The notes under the pieces: model-generated
Told to the model about the DNA's origin: nothing
Seen by the model: the letters and a program-made list of their open reading frames with translations, nothing else
The model's database searches: none
Position numbers and translations under genes: made by a program
Shown here: positions 15,493 to 30,136 of the stretch, in pieces
How positions within the stretch are numbered: the first letter of the stretch is position 1
Layout of the letters: every line of letters begins with the position of its first letter
NCBI RefSeq assembly: GCF_002813695.1
Contig: NZ_CP017768.1
Coordinates: 1,312,001 to 1,376,000 of the forward strand
Direction of reading: 5' to 3'
Source: Methanobacterium subterraneum
GTDB lineage: Archaea; Methanobacteriota; Methanobacteria; Methanobacteriales; Methanobacteriaceae
DNA: 64,000 nt

Positions 15493-17121
15493 TTAATCAC
15501 CTGAAAATGTAAAATTTTCCATAAGTTCACCGGGGAGGGGGATGTCTTCATTTTTATCAACTATTATCTCTATAAGTACTGGTTTATTAAGTTTTACTGC
15601 CTCTTGCACTGCAACCAAAACATCACCAGGAGAATCTTCCATTCTGGCCTTTATATGGTAAGCATGGGCCAGTTTCATAAAATCGGGGTTCTCCAGTTCC
15701 ACCTGGAATGGTCCATTGTGGTATAACTCCTGCCATTGGCGGATAATCCCCAGGGATTGGTTGTTCAAGAGACAGATGGTAATGGGCAGATCCATCTCCG
15801 CTATGGCAGCCAGTTCCTGGACGTTCATCTGGAACCCACCATCACCCACCACTACCACCACCTGCCTGGAGGGTCTGGCCAGGCTCACACCCACCGCCGC
15901 CGGGATCCCGTATCCCATGGGCCCGAATCCGCCTGAAAAGATCAATGATGATGGTTCCCTGACTTTCATGAGCAGGTTAACCCAGGTGGTATGGCTTCCA
16001 GCATCGTTAACCACAATAGAATCACCCATACCATCCAAGATCTCCTGGATGGCTCTTTGTGGTTTTAGGGGAGTGTCATCAAATTCAGTGAATACATCAT
16101 GAGTTCTTTCATGTTTTTGGAGCTCTTCTAACCATTTACCAGTGTTTTTAATGGTAATTCCTTTGACTTTTTCCAGGAATTCTTTAACATCCCCCTGGAG
16201 GTTCAAATCTCCCTTTAAAACTGTCTCGTCCAGGTTAACCTGAATTACTGTACCTTTGCCTATCCCTTTCCGGGTTCTTTCGGATAACCGGCATCCCAGA
16301 GCCAGTATAAGATCTGCTTTTTCTCCTGCGAAATTAGCAGCAGGGGTGCCACGCAGACCAATCAGACCTAAAGAAAGGGGATGATCCTCACTTATAATCC
16401 CCCTAGCTGGATAAGTGGTTGTTACCGGAATTTGATTTTTTTCTGCAAATATTTCAAGATCCTCAACTGCATGGGACCATAATACACCGGCCCCAGCCAG
16501 GATCAGTGGTTTTTCTGAATTCTCGATCGGTTCCTTCAGATGATTTAAGGGGCCCCAATCAGTTTCTCTTTTAAGTTTCGCTGTTTCTCCCAACAGGGAA
16601 GGATCAATTTCTTCCTGGAGAATATCCTTGGGAAAATTAAGATGAATTGGGCCGGTTTTACCCTTTTTGAGTGTTAAAAATGCCTCTTTAATGATGGTGA
16701 TTCCCTTTTGAGGGTCATCTATGAAGTGGGTCTGGAGGGTGATGGGATGAAAAACAGAGTTAACATCCACTTCCTGGAATACATTTTCACCCTTAAACTG
16801 GGAGGGTACATCACCAGTGATAACTAGTAAAGGAACTGAGTCCTTGTATGCAGTGGCAACTCCCATTACCATGTTTAACGCCCCGGGTCCTGCAGTTGCA
16901 ACACATACTCCGGGTTGTGATGATGCCCGGGCATATCCATCAGCGGCATGAACGGCTCCCTGTTCATGGCGCATCAGAACATGTTTAATGGAGGATTTTT
17001 GGAGTGCCTGGTAGAATGGAAGAATTTGTTCTCCAGGGTAACCAAATATGAATTTTGTTTCCTCTTTTTCCAGTATTTTAACCAGTGCATCTGCCAATTT
17101 AATCTTGGCCGTGTTTTGCAT
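15493..17121 (-). CDS. Acetolactate synthase large-subunit-like thiamine diphosphate enzyme
   Basis: A 542-residue thiamine-diphosphate enzyme. It has the catalytic Glu53 in RHEQGAVHAADGYAR, TAGPGALN, KTGPIHLNFPKDI, the cofactor motif GDGGFQMN...LLNN near 425-455, and GIIRQWQ, whose Trp matches the 2-ketobutyrate-selecting Trp of acetohydroxyacid synthases. The reaction is probably condensation of pyruvate-derived acetaldehyde with a 2-keto acid. No regulatory small subunit (IlvN) gene is adjacent, and the partner gene is a radical SAM protein, so it may be a specialised paralogue and not the main branched-chain enzyme. ATG 17121 has no clear ribosome binding site. Divergent from acetyl-CoA synthetase. 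Confidence 0.85.
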   Translation of the reverse strand: MQNTAKIKLADALVKILEKEETKFIFGYPGEQILPFYQALQKSSIKHVLMRHEQGAVHAADGYARASSQPGVCVATAGPGALNMVMGVATAYKDSVPLLVITGDVPSQFKGENVFQEVDVNSVFHPITLQTHFIDDPQKGITIIKEAFLTLKKGKTGPIHLNFPKDILQEEIDPSLLGETAKLKRETDWGPLNHLKEPIENSEKPLILAGAGVLWSHAVEDLEIFAEKNQIPVTTTYPARGIISEDHPLSLGLIGLRGTPAANFAGEKADLILALGCRLSERTRKGIGKGTVIQVNLDETVLKGDLNLQGDVKEFLEKVKGITIKNTGKWLEELQKHERTHDVFTEFDDTPLKPQRAIQEILDGMGDSIVVNDAGSHTTWVNLLMKVREPSSLIFSGGFGPMGYGIPAAVGVSLARPSRQVVVVVGDGGFQMNVQELAAIAEMDLPITICLLNNQSLGIIRQWQELYHNGPFQVELENPDFMKLAHAYHIKARMEDSPGDVLVAVQEAVKLNKPVLIEIIVDKNEDIPLPGELMENFTFSGD

Positions 17122-17284
17122 GATTAGATTATATGGTTAGTTCCAATTAATTAAATGATGGACCCGTGGCAGTGATGATCATTTGCACCCGGAATGATCA
17201 TTGAAACAATGTTCTATTGAAAAAAATTTATGACCTGGATGGACATAAAATATAGTAGGCATTAGTAATGGTGATTGATTTAGA

Positions 17285-19261
17285 ATGGGGTTTACAGGAG
17301 GGGTTAATATTTCCAGTGATTTAGATGCTCTCTTACATGAGAACCGGTTATTCCCACCATCTGCGGATTTAATGGAAAATAGTAACATCCAGGAGTGGAT
17401 GAAACGTTACGGGATTAAGGATTATGATGAACTTCTACAGCGGGCTCTTGAGGATCCGGATTGGTTCTGGGATGAGGTTGCCCGGGAACTGGAATGGTTC
17501 CAGCCCTATCAGGATGTTTTAAAGTGGGATCCTCCCCATGCAGAGTGGTTTTCCAGGGGTAAATTCAACATTGCTTATAATGCCCTGGACCGGCATGTGC
17601 AATCCTGGCGTAAAAATAAGGTGGCCTATATATGGGAGGGTGAATTGGGCCAGGTGAAGAAGTTAACCTATCATGATCTTTATGGTAAGGTTAACCAGAT
17701 GGCTAATGCCCTCCGGGGTCTGGGTGTTGGGAAGGGGGATCGTGTGGCTATTTACTTGCCCATGATACTGGAGTTGCCCATTGCCATGCTGGCCTGTGCC
17801 AAGATCGGAGCGGTGCACAGTGTGGTTTTCTCCGGGTTCTGGGCCAAAGCATTCCATGAAAGGGCCAATGATGCCGAGGTGAAAGTGGCTATAACTGTGG
17901 ATGGATTTTATCGCCGGGGAAAGGTCATACCCCTGAAAGAGAATGTGGATCAGGTTTTAGATGATATTCCTTCCCTTGAAAAACTGATTGTGGTACGTCA
18001 TGCAGAGTGCCCGGTGGAGATGAAAGCAGGTCGGGATTTATGGTGGGATGAAGTAATTCGTGATCAGGAAAGGGAATGTCCCGCTGAAGTAATGGACTCA
18101 GAAGACCCCTTATTTATTTTATACACCTCTGGAACCACTGGTAAACCTAAGGGAGTGGTTCATGTCCATGGTGGCTACGCTGTTGGTATTTATACTACCT
18201 TGAAGATGGTATTTGACCTTAAAGATGAGGATATCTGGTGGTGTGCTGCGGATATAGGCTGGATAACCGGCCATAGCTACATTGTCTACGCACCCCTGCT
18301 CATGGGTGCCACCTCGGTGATGTATGAAGGTGCCCCGGATTATCCTGAACCAGATCGTATGTGGCAGATCATCGAGGAGTATGGGGTGAGTGTCTTATAC
18401 ACTGCCCCTACCACCATCCGTATGTTCATGAAACACGGGGAAAAATGGCCTCAGAAACATGATCTAACCTCCCTGAGACTTTTGGGTAGTGTGGGTGAGC
18501 CTATAAACCCGGAGGCCTGGATATGGTATCATAAACATATTGGCAACCGCCAGTGCCCTATTATGGATACCTGGTGGCAGACTGAGACTGGAATGCACCT
18601 CATAACACCCCTGCCCATCACCTCCCTCAAACCGGGATCAACAGTGAAACCTTTCCCCACTGTGGAGGCGGATGTGGTGGATGATGAGGGAAGATCTGTG
18701 AAAGAGGGTGGGGGTCACCTGGTTATTAAAAGTCCATGGCCGGCTATGTTCCGTACCCTCTACCATGACCCTGAACGTTACGTGGATGCTTACTGGAGTA
18801 AGTTTCCGGGGATGTATCTCAGTGGGGATGTAGCTCGTATTGATGAGGATGGTTATTTCTGGATACAGGGCCGTGAAGATGATGTTTTAAATGTTGCCGG
18901 ACACCGGATAAGCACTGCTGAGGTGGAATCTGCCCTGGTGAGTTATGATGCTGTTGCTGAGGCAGCGGTGGTGGGAAAACCAGACCCAGTTAAGGGGGAA
19001 GAGATCTGCAGTTTCATCACCCTGAAAGAGGGATTCAAACCCAGCCCCAAGATGAAACACCTCCTCAGAGAACATGTACGGAAAGAGATCGGCCCGATAG
19101 CCAGTCCAGCCTGTGTTAATTTCGTTAATGATCTTCCTAAAACCCGTTCCGGTAAGATCATGCGTCGGGTGATTAAGGCCAAGGTTAAAGGGGATGATGT
19201 GGGAGATATAAGTACCCTGGCTAATCCTGAAGCTGTGGATGAACTGGATAATGCCGTTTAA
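17285..19261 (+). CDS. acsA: Acetyl-CoA synthetase (AMP-forming)
   Basis: A 658-residue adenylate-forming ligase that converts acetate, ATP and CoA to acetyl-CoA for carbon assimilation. It shows the P-loop [12 protein letters not shown] at about 280-291, the tryptophan-rich [46 protein letters not shown], and the C-terminal [10 protein letters not shown] whose Lys (about 626) is the acyl-adenylate catalytic and acetylation-regulated residue. Length is typical of Acs. ATG 17285 follows GGTGAT by about 11 bases. Poly-A rich DNA follows. The short-chain acid preferred could also be propionate, but the Trp-rich pocket favours acetate. Confidence 0.92.
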   Translation: MGFTGGVNISSDLDALLHENRLFPPSADLMENSNIQEWMKRYGIKDYDELLQRALEDPDWFWDEVARELEWFQPYQDVLKWDPPHAEWFSRGKFNIAYNALDRHVQSWRKNKVAYIWEGELGQVKKLTYHDLYGKVNQMANALRGLGVGKGDRVAIYLPMILELPIAMLACAKIGAVHSVVFSGFWAKAFHERANDAEVKVAITVDGFYRRGKVIPLKENVDQVLDDIPSLEKLIVVRHAECPVEMKAGRDLWWDEVIRDQERECPAEVMDSEDPLFILYTSGTTGKPKGVVHVHGGYAVGIYTTLKMVFDLKDEDIWWCAADIGWITGHSYIVYAPLLMGATSVMYEGAPDYPEPDRMWQIIEEYGVSVLYTAPTTIRMFMKHGEKWPQKHDLTSLRLLGSVGEPINPEAWIWYHKHIGNRQCPIMDTWWQTETGMHLITPLPITSLKPGSTVKPFPTVEADVVDDEGRSVKEGGGHLVIKSPWPAMFRTLYHDPERYVDAYWSKFPGMYLSGDVARIDEDGYFWIQGREDDVLNVAGHRISTAEVESALVSYDAVAEAAVVGKPDPVKGEEICSFITLKEGFKPSPKMKHLLREHVRKEIGPIASPACVNFVNDLPKTRSGKIMRRVIKAKVKGDDVGDISTLANPEAVDELDNAV

Positions 19262-19369
19262 AAAAAAACATTACATGAAAAAAATATGCAAAAAAAGGAT
19301 TTATGCCCCAAATAGAAATTATATACTTTGAATGAGGCCTAAATCCTTTTATTTAATTTATTTATTAAT

Positions 19370-19828
19370 TTATTCTTCTTTTTCCTGGTAACTGCCATTG
19401 TACTCCCCAGAACCTTCCACTGGGAAAACAACACCCTGGGCAATTCTTTCACCACGCCTGAGTGTGAAGGGATATTCTCCCTGGTTCACCAGTAGAAATT
19501 GCAGTGTACCATAAAAACCAGGATCACCCACTGCAGTGTGGATGCTTATGAAAGAACGCAGGAGTGTTGAACGGGGCACATACAGCATGGAATAACCTTT
19601 AGGGATTTTAATCTTCCGATCAATGGTTACACTGTAAGCGGTTTTTGGTTCCAGAGTGTAAAGGGGTGATTCCAGTCTTTCCAGTTCTGGAAGATCTTTT
19701 TCATTATCAATTAGAGATCCTGGTCCTTTCTGCCGGTAGACTTCATCCACCCGTAAGTCAATTCCAGATGGTTGAACCAGTTCTTTAAATTCAGGGAATA
19801 ATTTTATGAGTTCTTTTTCACCTAACAT
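19370..19828 (-). CDS. dut: dUTPase/dCTP deaminase family protein
   Basis: A 152-residue trimeric dUTPase-fold enzyme. PSGIDLRVDEVY near the N-terminus and PRSTLLRSFISI, TAVGDPGFYGTLQF and RRGERIAQGVVFP match the dCTP deaminase/dUTPase family. It is shorter than classical dCTP deaminases (about 190-200) and fits the short archaeal dUTP diphosphatases that keep uracil out of DNA. The start is ATG 19828 after AGGAG; a TTG at 19846 in frame would lie before that site. It stands alone, converging with acsA. Dut and Dcd activity cannot be separated by eye. Confidence 0.8.
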   Translation of the reverse strand: MLGEKELIKLFPEFKELVQPSGIDLRVDEVYRQKGPGSLIDNEKDLPELERLESPLYTLEPKTAYSVTIDRKIKIPKGYSMLYVPRSTLLRSFISIHTAVGDPGFYGTLQFLLVNQGEYPFTLRRGERIAQGVVFPVEGSGEYNGSYQEKEE

Positions 19829-20082
19829 GGGGAGATTCTCCTGCAATACATGGATATTTTAATCATTTTAATTACTTATTAGTGGGAATTTATTTGATAG
19901 GTTGGGATTCAACACTTAAAAATATGACATATGGAATATACTTGGAAAAAAATTGACAGTATGGATAATATTGAATTAATCCCAAAACTACTTCTTAACA
20001 CATTGAATTTGCTTAAAATATTTCTTCCATTCAAAATCAGATCATTACAACAAATAAAGATAAAAAAATAATAAATATTTGA

Positions 20083-20787
20083 TTAAGAGGTGGATTCGCC
20101 GCCTAAAAGTTTATTAGTCACCATCCCATCAACCCCCATTTTCAAAACAAACTTCATGTCCACTAGAGTGTCAACCACCCCAGTATATATCATCATATCG
20201 TGTTCATGGGCAGTTTCAACCATTTTTTCACTGAGATAATTATGAAATGGTAACATGTACTCTGCCCGAGCATCAAGTGCCATTTTTTCTGGATGAATGG
20301 GTTGAGCTATGAATATTATCCCGGTTTTCAATTTTTCTTCCATTAATTTGAGATTCAAAGATACATGATGATAAAAAGAGGCTACAATGACCTTTTTTAC
20401 CATGTCTTCCTGTTTAATAATATCCAGAACCTCTTTTTCAATTCCGGGTTCTTTAATTTCAATTATAATACTCGGCTGATCTTTAAATTTAGATACTTTA
20501 CCCAATTTAGATTTCACAAGTTTTAAAACTTCGTTGAGGGTGGGTATTGTTTCTCCATGGCCAGCATCTAATTTTTTCAACTCTAACAGTGTTTTATCCT
20601 TAACCATTCCAGTACCATTGGTGGTTCGGTCTAGAGTTGCATCATGGAAAACCACTATCTCCCCATCCCTTGACTGGCGAACATCAATTTCTACCATGTC
20701 TACTCCCACATCCAGAGCATTTCCTATTGAAAGCAGGGTGTTTTCTGGTAAGAGAAAGGAAGCACCCCGGTGAGCAATGATCTTCAT
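20083..20787 (-). CDS. Glycerophosphodiester phosphodiesterase
   Basis: A 234-residue GDPD-family TIM-barrel enzyme that hydrolyses glycerophosphodiesters to an alcohol and glycerol phosphate. The signature is complete: AHRGASFLLPENT at 4-16, VDMVEIDVRQSRDGEIVVFHD with the metal-binding Glu and Asp and the second catalytic His, then IIEIKEPG. The last part has GVDGMVTNK, the usual C-terminal GDGIxTDxP-like stretch. No signal peptide, so it acts in the cytoplasm, possibly on head groups from archaeal ether lipids. Confidence 0.9.
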   Translation of the reverse strand: MKIIAHRGASFLLPENTLLSIGNALDVGVDMVEIDVRQSRDGEIVVFHDATLDRTTNGTGMVKDKTLLELKKLDAGHGETIPTLNEVLKLVKSKLGKVSKFKDQPSIIIEIKEPGIEKEVLDIIKQEDMVKKVIVASFYHHVSLNLKLMEEKLKTGIIFIAQPIHPEKMALDARAEYMLPFHNYLSEKMVETAHEHDMMIYTGVVDTLVDMKFVLKMGVDGMVTNKLLGGESTS

Positions 20788-21001
20788 GTGTATTTAATAT
20801 ATGCTTCCCATCAATAAGTCAGTTAGGGATCAGCTAAGTATCATTAAGGATAATATCAATTGAAAGAAAGAAAGGATCTTATTAATTGAAGGGATATTCA
20901 CTTAAAATAGTTAAAGCCATTTGGAGTATTTTAAAATTATGTAAATTAAACCATTGAATAAATTATTTTATGACTTGAGACGATTAGATCATGGTGATTA
21001 A

Positions 21002-21679
21002 ATGAAACAGGTTAAGGACCACTTTGAAAAGGAAGCAGAGATTTTTGACGAACTAATAAGAACTATAATTCCATTATACAAGGATATGGTTAATTCCCTG
21101 ATTTTGGCACTTCCTTTTCACCGGAAAGAAGGGATGAAAGTTCTGGATCTTGGCTGTGGCACCGGAAACATATCCCTAGAGGTTAAAAATAGGTTTCCCA
21201 ATGGACAAATAACCTGTGTGGATCTGGCAGAGAACATGATCAATATGGCCGAATCCAAACTCTCCCATTACAGTGATATAGAGTTTATCAGAGCGGATTT
21301 CCGTAACTTGGACTACCAAGAAGAATATGATGCAGTGGTATCCTCCCTGGCACTGCATCACCTCCAGAGGGAGGAACAAAAATCATTCTACCGTAGAATC
21401 AATCGCTTCTTAAAAGTGGGTGGAGTGTTTTACAATGCAGATATTGTACTGGGAAGCACTCCTTACCTGAAAGAGACCTACCTGGATAAGTGGGTGGAGT
21501 TCATGCTGGAAAATCACAGCCAGGAAGAAGTAGAAAAAATATGGTTACCCAAACATCGGGAAGAAGACTTTCCTGCACCCTTAATCAATCATATTCAGTG
21601 GTTAAAGGAGGCCGGGTTCCATGAGGTGGATGTGGTGTGGAAGTACTACATGTTCGGAGTTTATGGTGGAAAAAAGTAG
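21002..21679 (+). CDS. Class I SAM-dependent methyltransferase
   Basis: A 225-residue methyltransferase of the Methyltransf_11/25 kind. Motif I is VLDLGCGTGNIS at about 47-58, motif II ITCVDLAENMI, and motif III VVSSLALHHLQREE. A tail (VDVVWKYYMFGVYGGKK) resembles small-molecule or quinone-type methyltransferases. The substrate is unknown and the gene is not in an operon. The ATG at 21002 follows GGTGATTA closely, so the leader is short. Confidence 0.82.
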   Translation: MKQVKDHFEKEAEIFDELIRTIIPLYKDMVNSLILALPFHRKEGMKVLDLGCGTGNISLEVKNRFPNGQITCVDLAENMINMAESKLSHYSDIEFIRADFRNLDYQEEYDAVVSSLALHHLQREEQKSFYRRINRFLKVGGVFYNADIVLGSTPYLKETYLDKWVEFMLENHSQEEVEKIWLPKHREEDFPAPLINHIQWLKEAGFHEVDVVWKYYMFGVYGGKK

Positions 21680-21710
21680 ATGACAACAATAAGGAATTAT
21701 ATAAAAAAAT

Positions 21711-21800
21711 AGATTAGTATAAGGGATGAATAAGAGATTTAGATTAGTATAAGGGATAGATAAAGGATTTAGATTAGAATAAGAGATAAATTAATGATTA
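21711..21800 (+). repeat. 30-bp tandem repeat, three copies
   Basis: Units at 21711-21740, 21741-21770 and 21771-21800 share the core AGATTAGTATAAGGGAT. The first two differ at only a few positions and the third is more diverged. They lie between converging genes (methyltransferase and ftsY). Confidence 0.85.
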
Positions 21801-21890
21801 AAAGAAATAAATTAGAATAAATTAAAGATTTTTAAGAAAAAACAGCAAAATATTGGTTAATTATGGCAGATAAGTGGTTAATAAGGATTA

Positions 21891-23207
<1,317 letters not shown>

Positions 23208-23298
23208 AAAGATCCACTCCTTAAGGGAATGCTGTGGTATAAAATATTAAATATCTGGAATTTTTTGAAATGTTAAGAAATAAAAATTTAGGGTAGGG

Positions 23299-23724
23299 TT
23301 ACCCTGGTGTGCCCTCAATTTTCTGGATGAGTTCCTCAGCTTCCGGGCTTTTCTGAGATATGATCTGGCTGATCTTCGTAAGATCGGACATCATCTTCTG
23401 CATGATGTTATCCAGTTCTTTCTTTTGCTCTTCAATGCTTTCCTTAGCATCATCTATATTTTTTTTAACCGCAGCACCGGATCCGAGACCAACAATTACT
23501 TCTTCAGTGTTCTTGATTTCGGTGATTAGAAATGAACCAGCACCAATTGGTACCAGAGTTTCAGGGGACTGTTTACCTTTAATAGCATCCAGGGTTTCCT
23601 GGGCTATGGTCAGGTCGGCTATGGTGGTTTTAAGGGTTTCCACCTGCTGGTTCAACATGTCAGCCTGTGCCTTGTAGGCGTTGAGTTCGTTTATAATCCC
23701 TTCCAGCCTTTGTCGGTCTTCCAT
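23299..23724 (-). CDS. pfdA: Prefoldin alpha subunit
   Basis: Prefoldin is a hexameric chaperone (two alpha, four beta) that hands unfolded proteins to the thermosome. The protein has the expected two long coiled-coil helices at either end and a central beta-hairpin region (LVPIGAGSFLITEI, then VIVGLGSGAAVKK), and a length of 141 residues, normal for alpha. The start is placed at ATG 23724 after GGAG; an in-frame GTG at 23733 overlaps the stop of rpl18a but has no room for its own ribosome binding site. Confidence 0.93.
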   Translation of the reverse strand: MEDRQRLEGIINELNAYKAQADMLNQQVETLKTTIADLTIAQETLDAIKGKQSPETLVPIGAGSFLITEIKNTEEVIVGLGSGAAVKKNIDDAKESIEEQKKELDNIMQKMMSDLTKISQIISQKSPEAEELIQKIEGTPG

Positions 23725-23729
23725 GTTGT

Positions 23730-23956
23730 TCACTCCGAAGTCAGTGATTTTATCAGTGTGTCCTGAACTTCTTCAGCAGAGATTTCTTCTATCTTTTGAA
23801 TGTGTATTTGATTGCGTACAATGTGATGTTTGCTACCAAATTCGGAGTATATTTTCTCCTTAATATCATCTTCACCCATGGCTTTCAGTTCCTTAGTGAA
23901 TGGTTTGAACCTGTCGCCCATGATGAACTTACCTTGCACTCTAAATATTTTTGTCT

Positions 23957-23960
<4 letters not shown>
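23730..23960 (-). CDS. rpl18a: 50S ribosomal protein L18a (LX)
   Basis: A 76-residue archaeal ribosomal protein LX/L18Ae: KIFRVQGKFIMGDRFKPFTKEL and the SKHHIVRNQIHIQKIEEI stretch are characteristic. ATG at 23960 overlaps the stop of the aIF6 gene by four bases, giving tight translational coupling. It sits in the conserved aIF6-L18a-prefoldin alpha order found in many archaea. Confidence 0.93.
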
Positions 23961-24636
<676 letters not shown>

Positions 24637-24641
24637 CTCAC

Positions 24642-24887
24642 CTACTGAGCTAGGGTGACCAGAACGGAACCATCTTCTTCTTTGGTTGCCTTAACCTTGA
24701 TCTTAGGGGGTATTTTCTGAATTCCCCTTTCCCATATTTTTTCATTTACCGATTCGTCCATTTTGACGTCTTCGGATTTCATGTGTTTCTGGATGAATTC
24801 CCTTACCACACGGGTGGCTTTAGGTGACCTTTTGGTACGGGGTGCCTTTTTTGCATCCCGAAGGGGTATAACGTAAACTCTTTCCAT
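24642..24887 (-). CDS. rpl31e: 50S ribosomal protein L31e
   Basis: An 81-residue eukaryotic/archaeal-type L31e, a protein of the exit tunnel rim: [22 protein letters not shown] and [21 protein letters not shown] are diagnostic. ATG 24887 follows GGAGTGA. It follows L39e, as is standard in archaeal genomes. Confidence 0.95.
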   Translation of the reverse strand: MERVYVIPLRDAKKAPRTKRSPKATRVVREFIQKHMKSEDVKMDESVNEKIWERGIQKIPPKIKVKATKEEDGSVLVTLAQ

Positions 24888-24913
24888 CTCTGTTCACTCC
24901 TCGTATTCAATAT

Positions 24914-25069
24914 TTATACCTTTAGACTACTTCTTCTCCAGTGTCTCATCTTCGGGTGAGTTCTGACCTTACGATTGGTCTTCATCATAACCCATAGAGG
25001 CACTCGCCTGTTCTGCTTGCCTGCCTTTGCCATTCTTAACTTTTTGGCTAATGGTCTATTTCTGCTCAT
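24914..25069 (-). CDS. rpl39e: 50S ribosomal protein L39e
   Basis: A 51-residue basic protein that lines the exit tunnel, easily missed for its size. The translation begins [19 protein letters not shown], continues [18 protein letters not shown] and ends [11 protein letters not shown], a clear L39e. Start ATG is at 25067-25069, overlapping the end of the upstream PP-loop ATPase gene by 14 bases; the stop is TAA at 24914-24916. It lies 26 bases before L31e. Confidence 0.95.
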   Translation of the reverse strand: MSRNRPLAKKLRMAKAGKQNRRVPLWVMMKTNRKVRTHPKMRHWRRSSLKV

Positions 25070-25658
25070 CTTCTCTCCATCCTATTACTCTTGATTGTGT
25101 GTGTGGTGGGAATAAATTACTAGCTGCTTCCTCACCTTCACGATTGGTTATGAGAAATCTTATTTCAATCTCATAGTCAGAATTGTTTTCCATACTGGTG
25201 GGTTCTTTCACCAGGTTGAAAAATTGTTCTGACAACTGTTTTATAGTTCTATGACCCCATCCTGCAAGGTTCAAATACTGGACACCTTTAGAATCTTCAA
25301 GGCTTTGTATTTCCATTTGATTTAGCTTAGGCACCCTATCATCTCTGCGGGTACCATCTGCCACTAAAGGATATTTCTCTGCGGCCAGTTTTAATACTTC
25401 CCGGTGCAGGTGGTTAATCCCCTGGTTGGGAAATCCATCGTGCAGGATCAAGTCCACCACTCCCTCCAGGAGATTGGGATCTGCTTCCAGGATACTGTGT
25501 TTGAAACCCAATGCGGATGCAGATTCTGCTGCTGATTTCCAGGAGGGATAAAAACCGAAATTGGCTGTTAAAAGGTCCACCTGATATCCTAAGCGTTTTA
25601 GTATGACAGCCATTAACGAGCTGTCTTTACCCCCGCTATAGAGTACCGCGGCTTTCAT
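25056..25658 (-). CDS. PP-loop ATP pyrophosphatase family protein (DUF7411-like)
   Basis: A 200-residue protein of the N-type ATP pyrophosphatase superfamily, with the PP-loop YSGGKDSS at about 8-15 and a downstream [10 protein letters not shown] that resembles the second nucleotide-contact loop. Relatives activate carbonyl or RNA substrates by adenylation (tRNA thiolation, asparagine or preQ0 synthesis). No zinc cysteine cluster is present, which argues against TtuA/CtuA and QueC. ATG at 25658 overlaps the PDCD5 stop (ATGA). Its fixed place between PDCD5 and L39e hints at an RNA- or ribosome-modifying role, which is inference. Confidence 0.75.
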   Translation of the reverse strand: MKAAVLYSGGKDSSLMAVILKRLGYQVDLLTANFGFYPSWKSAAESASALGFKHSILEADPNLLEGVVDLILHDGFPNQGINHLHREVLKLAAEKYPLVADGTRRDDRVPKLNQMEIQSLEDSKGVQYLNLAGWGHRTIKQLSEQFFNLVKEPTSMENNSDYEIEIRFLITNREGEEAASNLFPPHTQSRVIGWREDEQK

Positions 25659-26005
25659 TTCCAAGTGATGTTAATATCTCTTTTTTGACCTGCTAGTTTG
25701 CGGAGTAACTCTTTAAGCTGCTCGTCAGTAATTTTTGACTGCACCCGGCCCATCTGGGCTAGTTGAATGAGTTGCATTTCGATTTGATCCACGAACTCGG
25801 GTTTGGTGAGACGGAGGTTAGCCAGGCGACTGCGTGCTTCAGGGGTGAGTATCTGCATCATTGCCTGTCTCTTCTGAGCTTCCATCTCCCTGCGCATTTG
25901 TTCCTGGGATTGGGCATCTGGAGATTGCTGTTGAGCCTGTTGAGCTGCTGCCTGCTGTTGCAGTTCTTCCATTCTCCTACGCCTTATTTCCTCAATATCG
26001 CTCAT
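25655..26005 (-). CDS. PDCD5/TFAR19-family DNA-binding protein
   Basis: A 116-residue protein homologous to eukaryotic PDCD5: [18 protein letters not shown], a Gln/Ala-rich stretch, then [20 protein letters not shown] and [18 protein letters not shown]. The family forms a triple-helix bundle and archaeal members bind DNA in vitro; the cellular role is unclear. The Gln/Ala-rich helix (about 16-36) is low-complexity. It is embedded in the ribosomal operon just after S19e. Confidence 0.92.
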   Translation of the reverse strand: MSDIEEIRRRRMEELQQQAAAQQAQQQSPDAQSQEQMRREMEAQKRQAMMQILTPEARSRLANLRLTKPEFVDQIEMQLIQLAQMGRVQSKITDEQLKELLRKLAGQKRDINITWK

Positions 26006-26051
26006 CTAATACCTCCCGATCCTATAAAGCATACCAATAAATGTTGATTCA

Positions 26052-27100
<1,049 letters not shown>

Positions 27101-27291
27101 CGTATATACCTCTTGTAAAACATTAGAATGCCAGAATACGGAGATCTTAAGTTCATCAGAATCTGAATTTTTAGGGGTTGATTCCTAAAAGCTGAGAATG
27201 TACTTAAGAATAATGTATTAGTTTATCTTTTTACCCCTTAAAAAGCTTTCCCTACTAAAGGTTACATGGATTCACGTAACCCCCATACACA

Positions 27292-27849
27292 CTATCCACC
27301 TAGATATCCTGAAAAATCAATTTCACCAACAGGGAATAATTTTTTCCCTGCAATAACTTCTAAAATAAGGTTAACTGCTTCTTCAGGAGTTAAGTTGGTG
27401 GTTTCAATTTCATGTACTTTGGTGCTGTGTATCTGATGGGCTTCCCATGTGCAAATATCCAGGGCCTCTGCTTCCAGGTTTTCATGAATTTTAGTTTCTT
27501 TCCAGCCTCTTTTTTGGAGTCTTCCTTTGAGAATGCTGGGTTCAGTACGGAGGACCACCACCAGATCAGCCTGGGGGAAATAATGGGATAGGTGTCCCTC
27601 AATTATTATACCGAACTTTTCATCAGAATCAGCTCCAAGATGATCCTCTTCAAGGATCTTGTGAAGTTCTTCCTCTAAAGCCTCCATATCCACAATTTTA
27701 TAGTCTTTTTCAGGGTCTAAACCGGTGTAGAGGTGTTTTTCATCTACCAGTTGGTTTACATCCACCAGTTGGTAGCCTAGTTTTTCAGCGAGAAGGCAGG
27801 AGATGGTGGTTTTACCAGTTCCAGGAGTTCCTGTGAGGATTAAAATCAT
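27292..27849 (-). CDS. AK6/Fap7-type adenylate kinase
   Basis: A 185-residue P-loop kinase/ATPase with Walker [10 protein letters not shown] at 6-14 and the family-typical [20 protein letters not shown] and [21 protein letters not shown]. Eukaryotic Fap7/AK6 is a ribosome-maturation factor that acts with uS11, so a 30S assembly role is plausible. It lies between the ribosomal operon and thi4 on the same strand, separated by about 110 bases from thi4. Confidence 0.88.
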   Translation of the reverse strand: MILILTGTPGTGKTTISCLLAEKLGYQLVDVNQLVDEKHLYTGLDPEKDYKIVDMEALEEELHKILEEDHLGADSDEKFGIIIEGHLSHYFPQADLVVVLRTEPSILKGRLQKRGWKETKIHENLEAEALDICTWEAHQIHSTKVHEIETTNLTPEEAVNLILEVIAGKKLFPVGEIDFSGYLGG

Positions 27850-27957
27850 TCTTCTACCACCATATTAATTAGTTTTGATTTAATAGCCATTGTTACCTAT
27901 TTAGGTTCTAATAACCATTTGCGCATTATAGTTTAAACAACCATTGCACCCATTTAC

Positions 27958-28734
<777 letters not shown>

Positions 28735-28863
28735 TTTTCCACCTCATAGGTTGTGATTGATATTGATTTTTACAATTTTAATTATGATTTCATGACAATT
28801 GTCTATCCAACGAAATAATTCCAATTCAAGGTCTTTTACTCTTAAGGAATACTATTAATATAA

Positions 28864-29979
<1,116 letters not shown>

Positions 29980-30136
29980 ATATGATTATCAAATTCCAAA
30001 TTATCAATATTCTAAAAAATTTCTTATATTACTATTTGTAGTGCAATTGTCTTAAAAACTTACACTTAATTCTAGTATTGATTTTCCACTTAAAAAGGTT
30101 TTAATTAAAAATAATAAAGTGAGGGAATGGGGTTAT

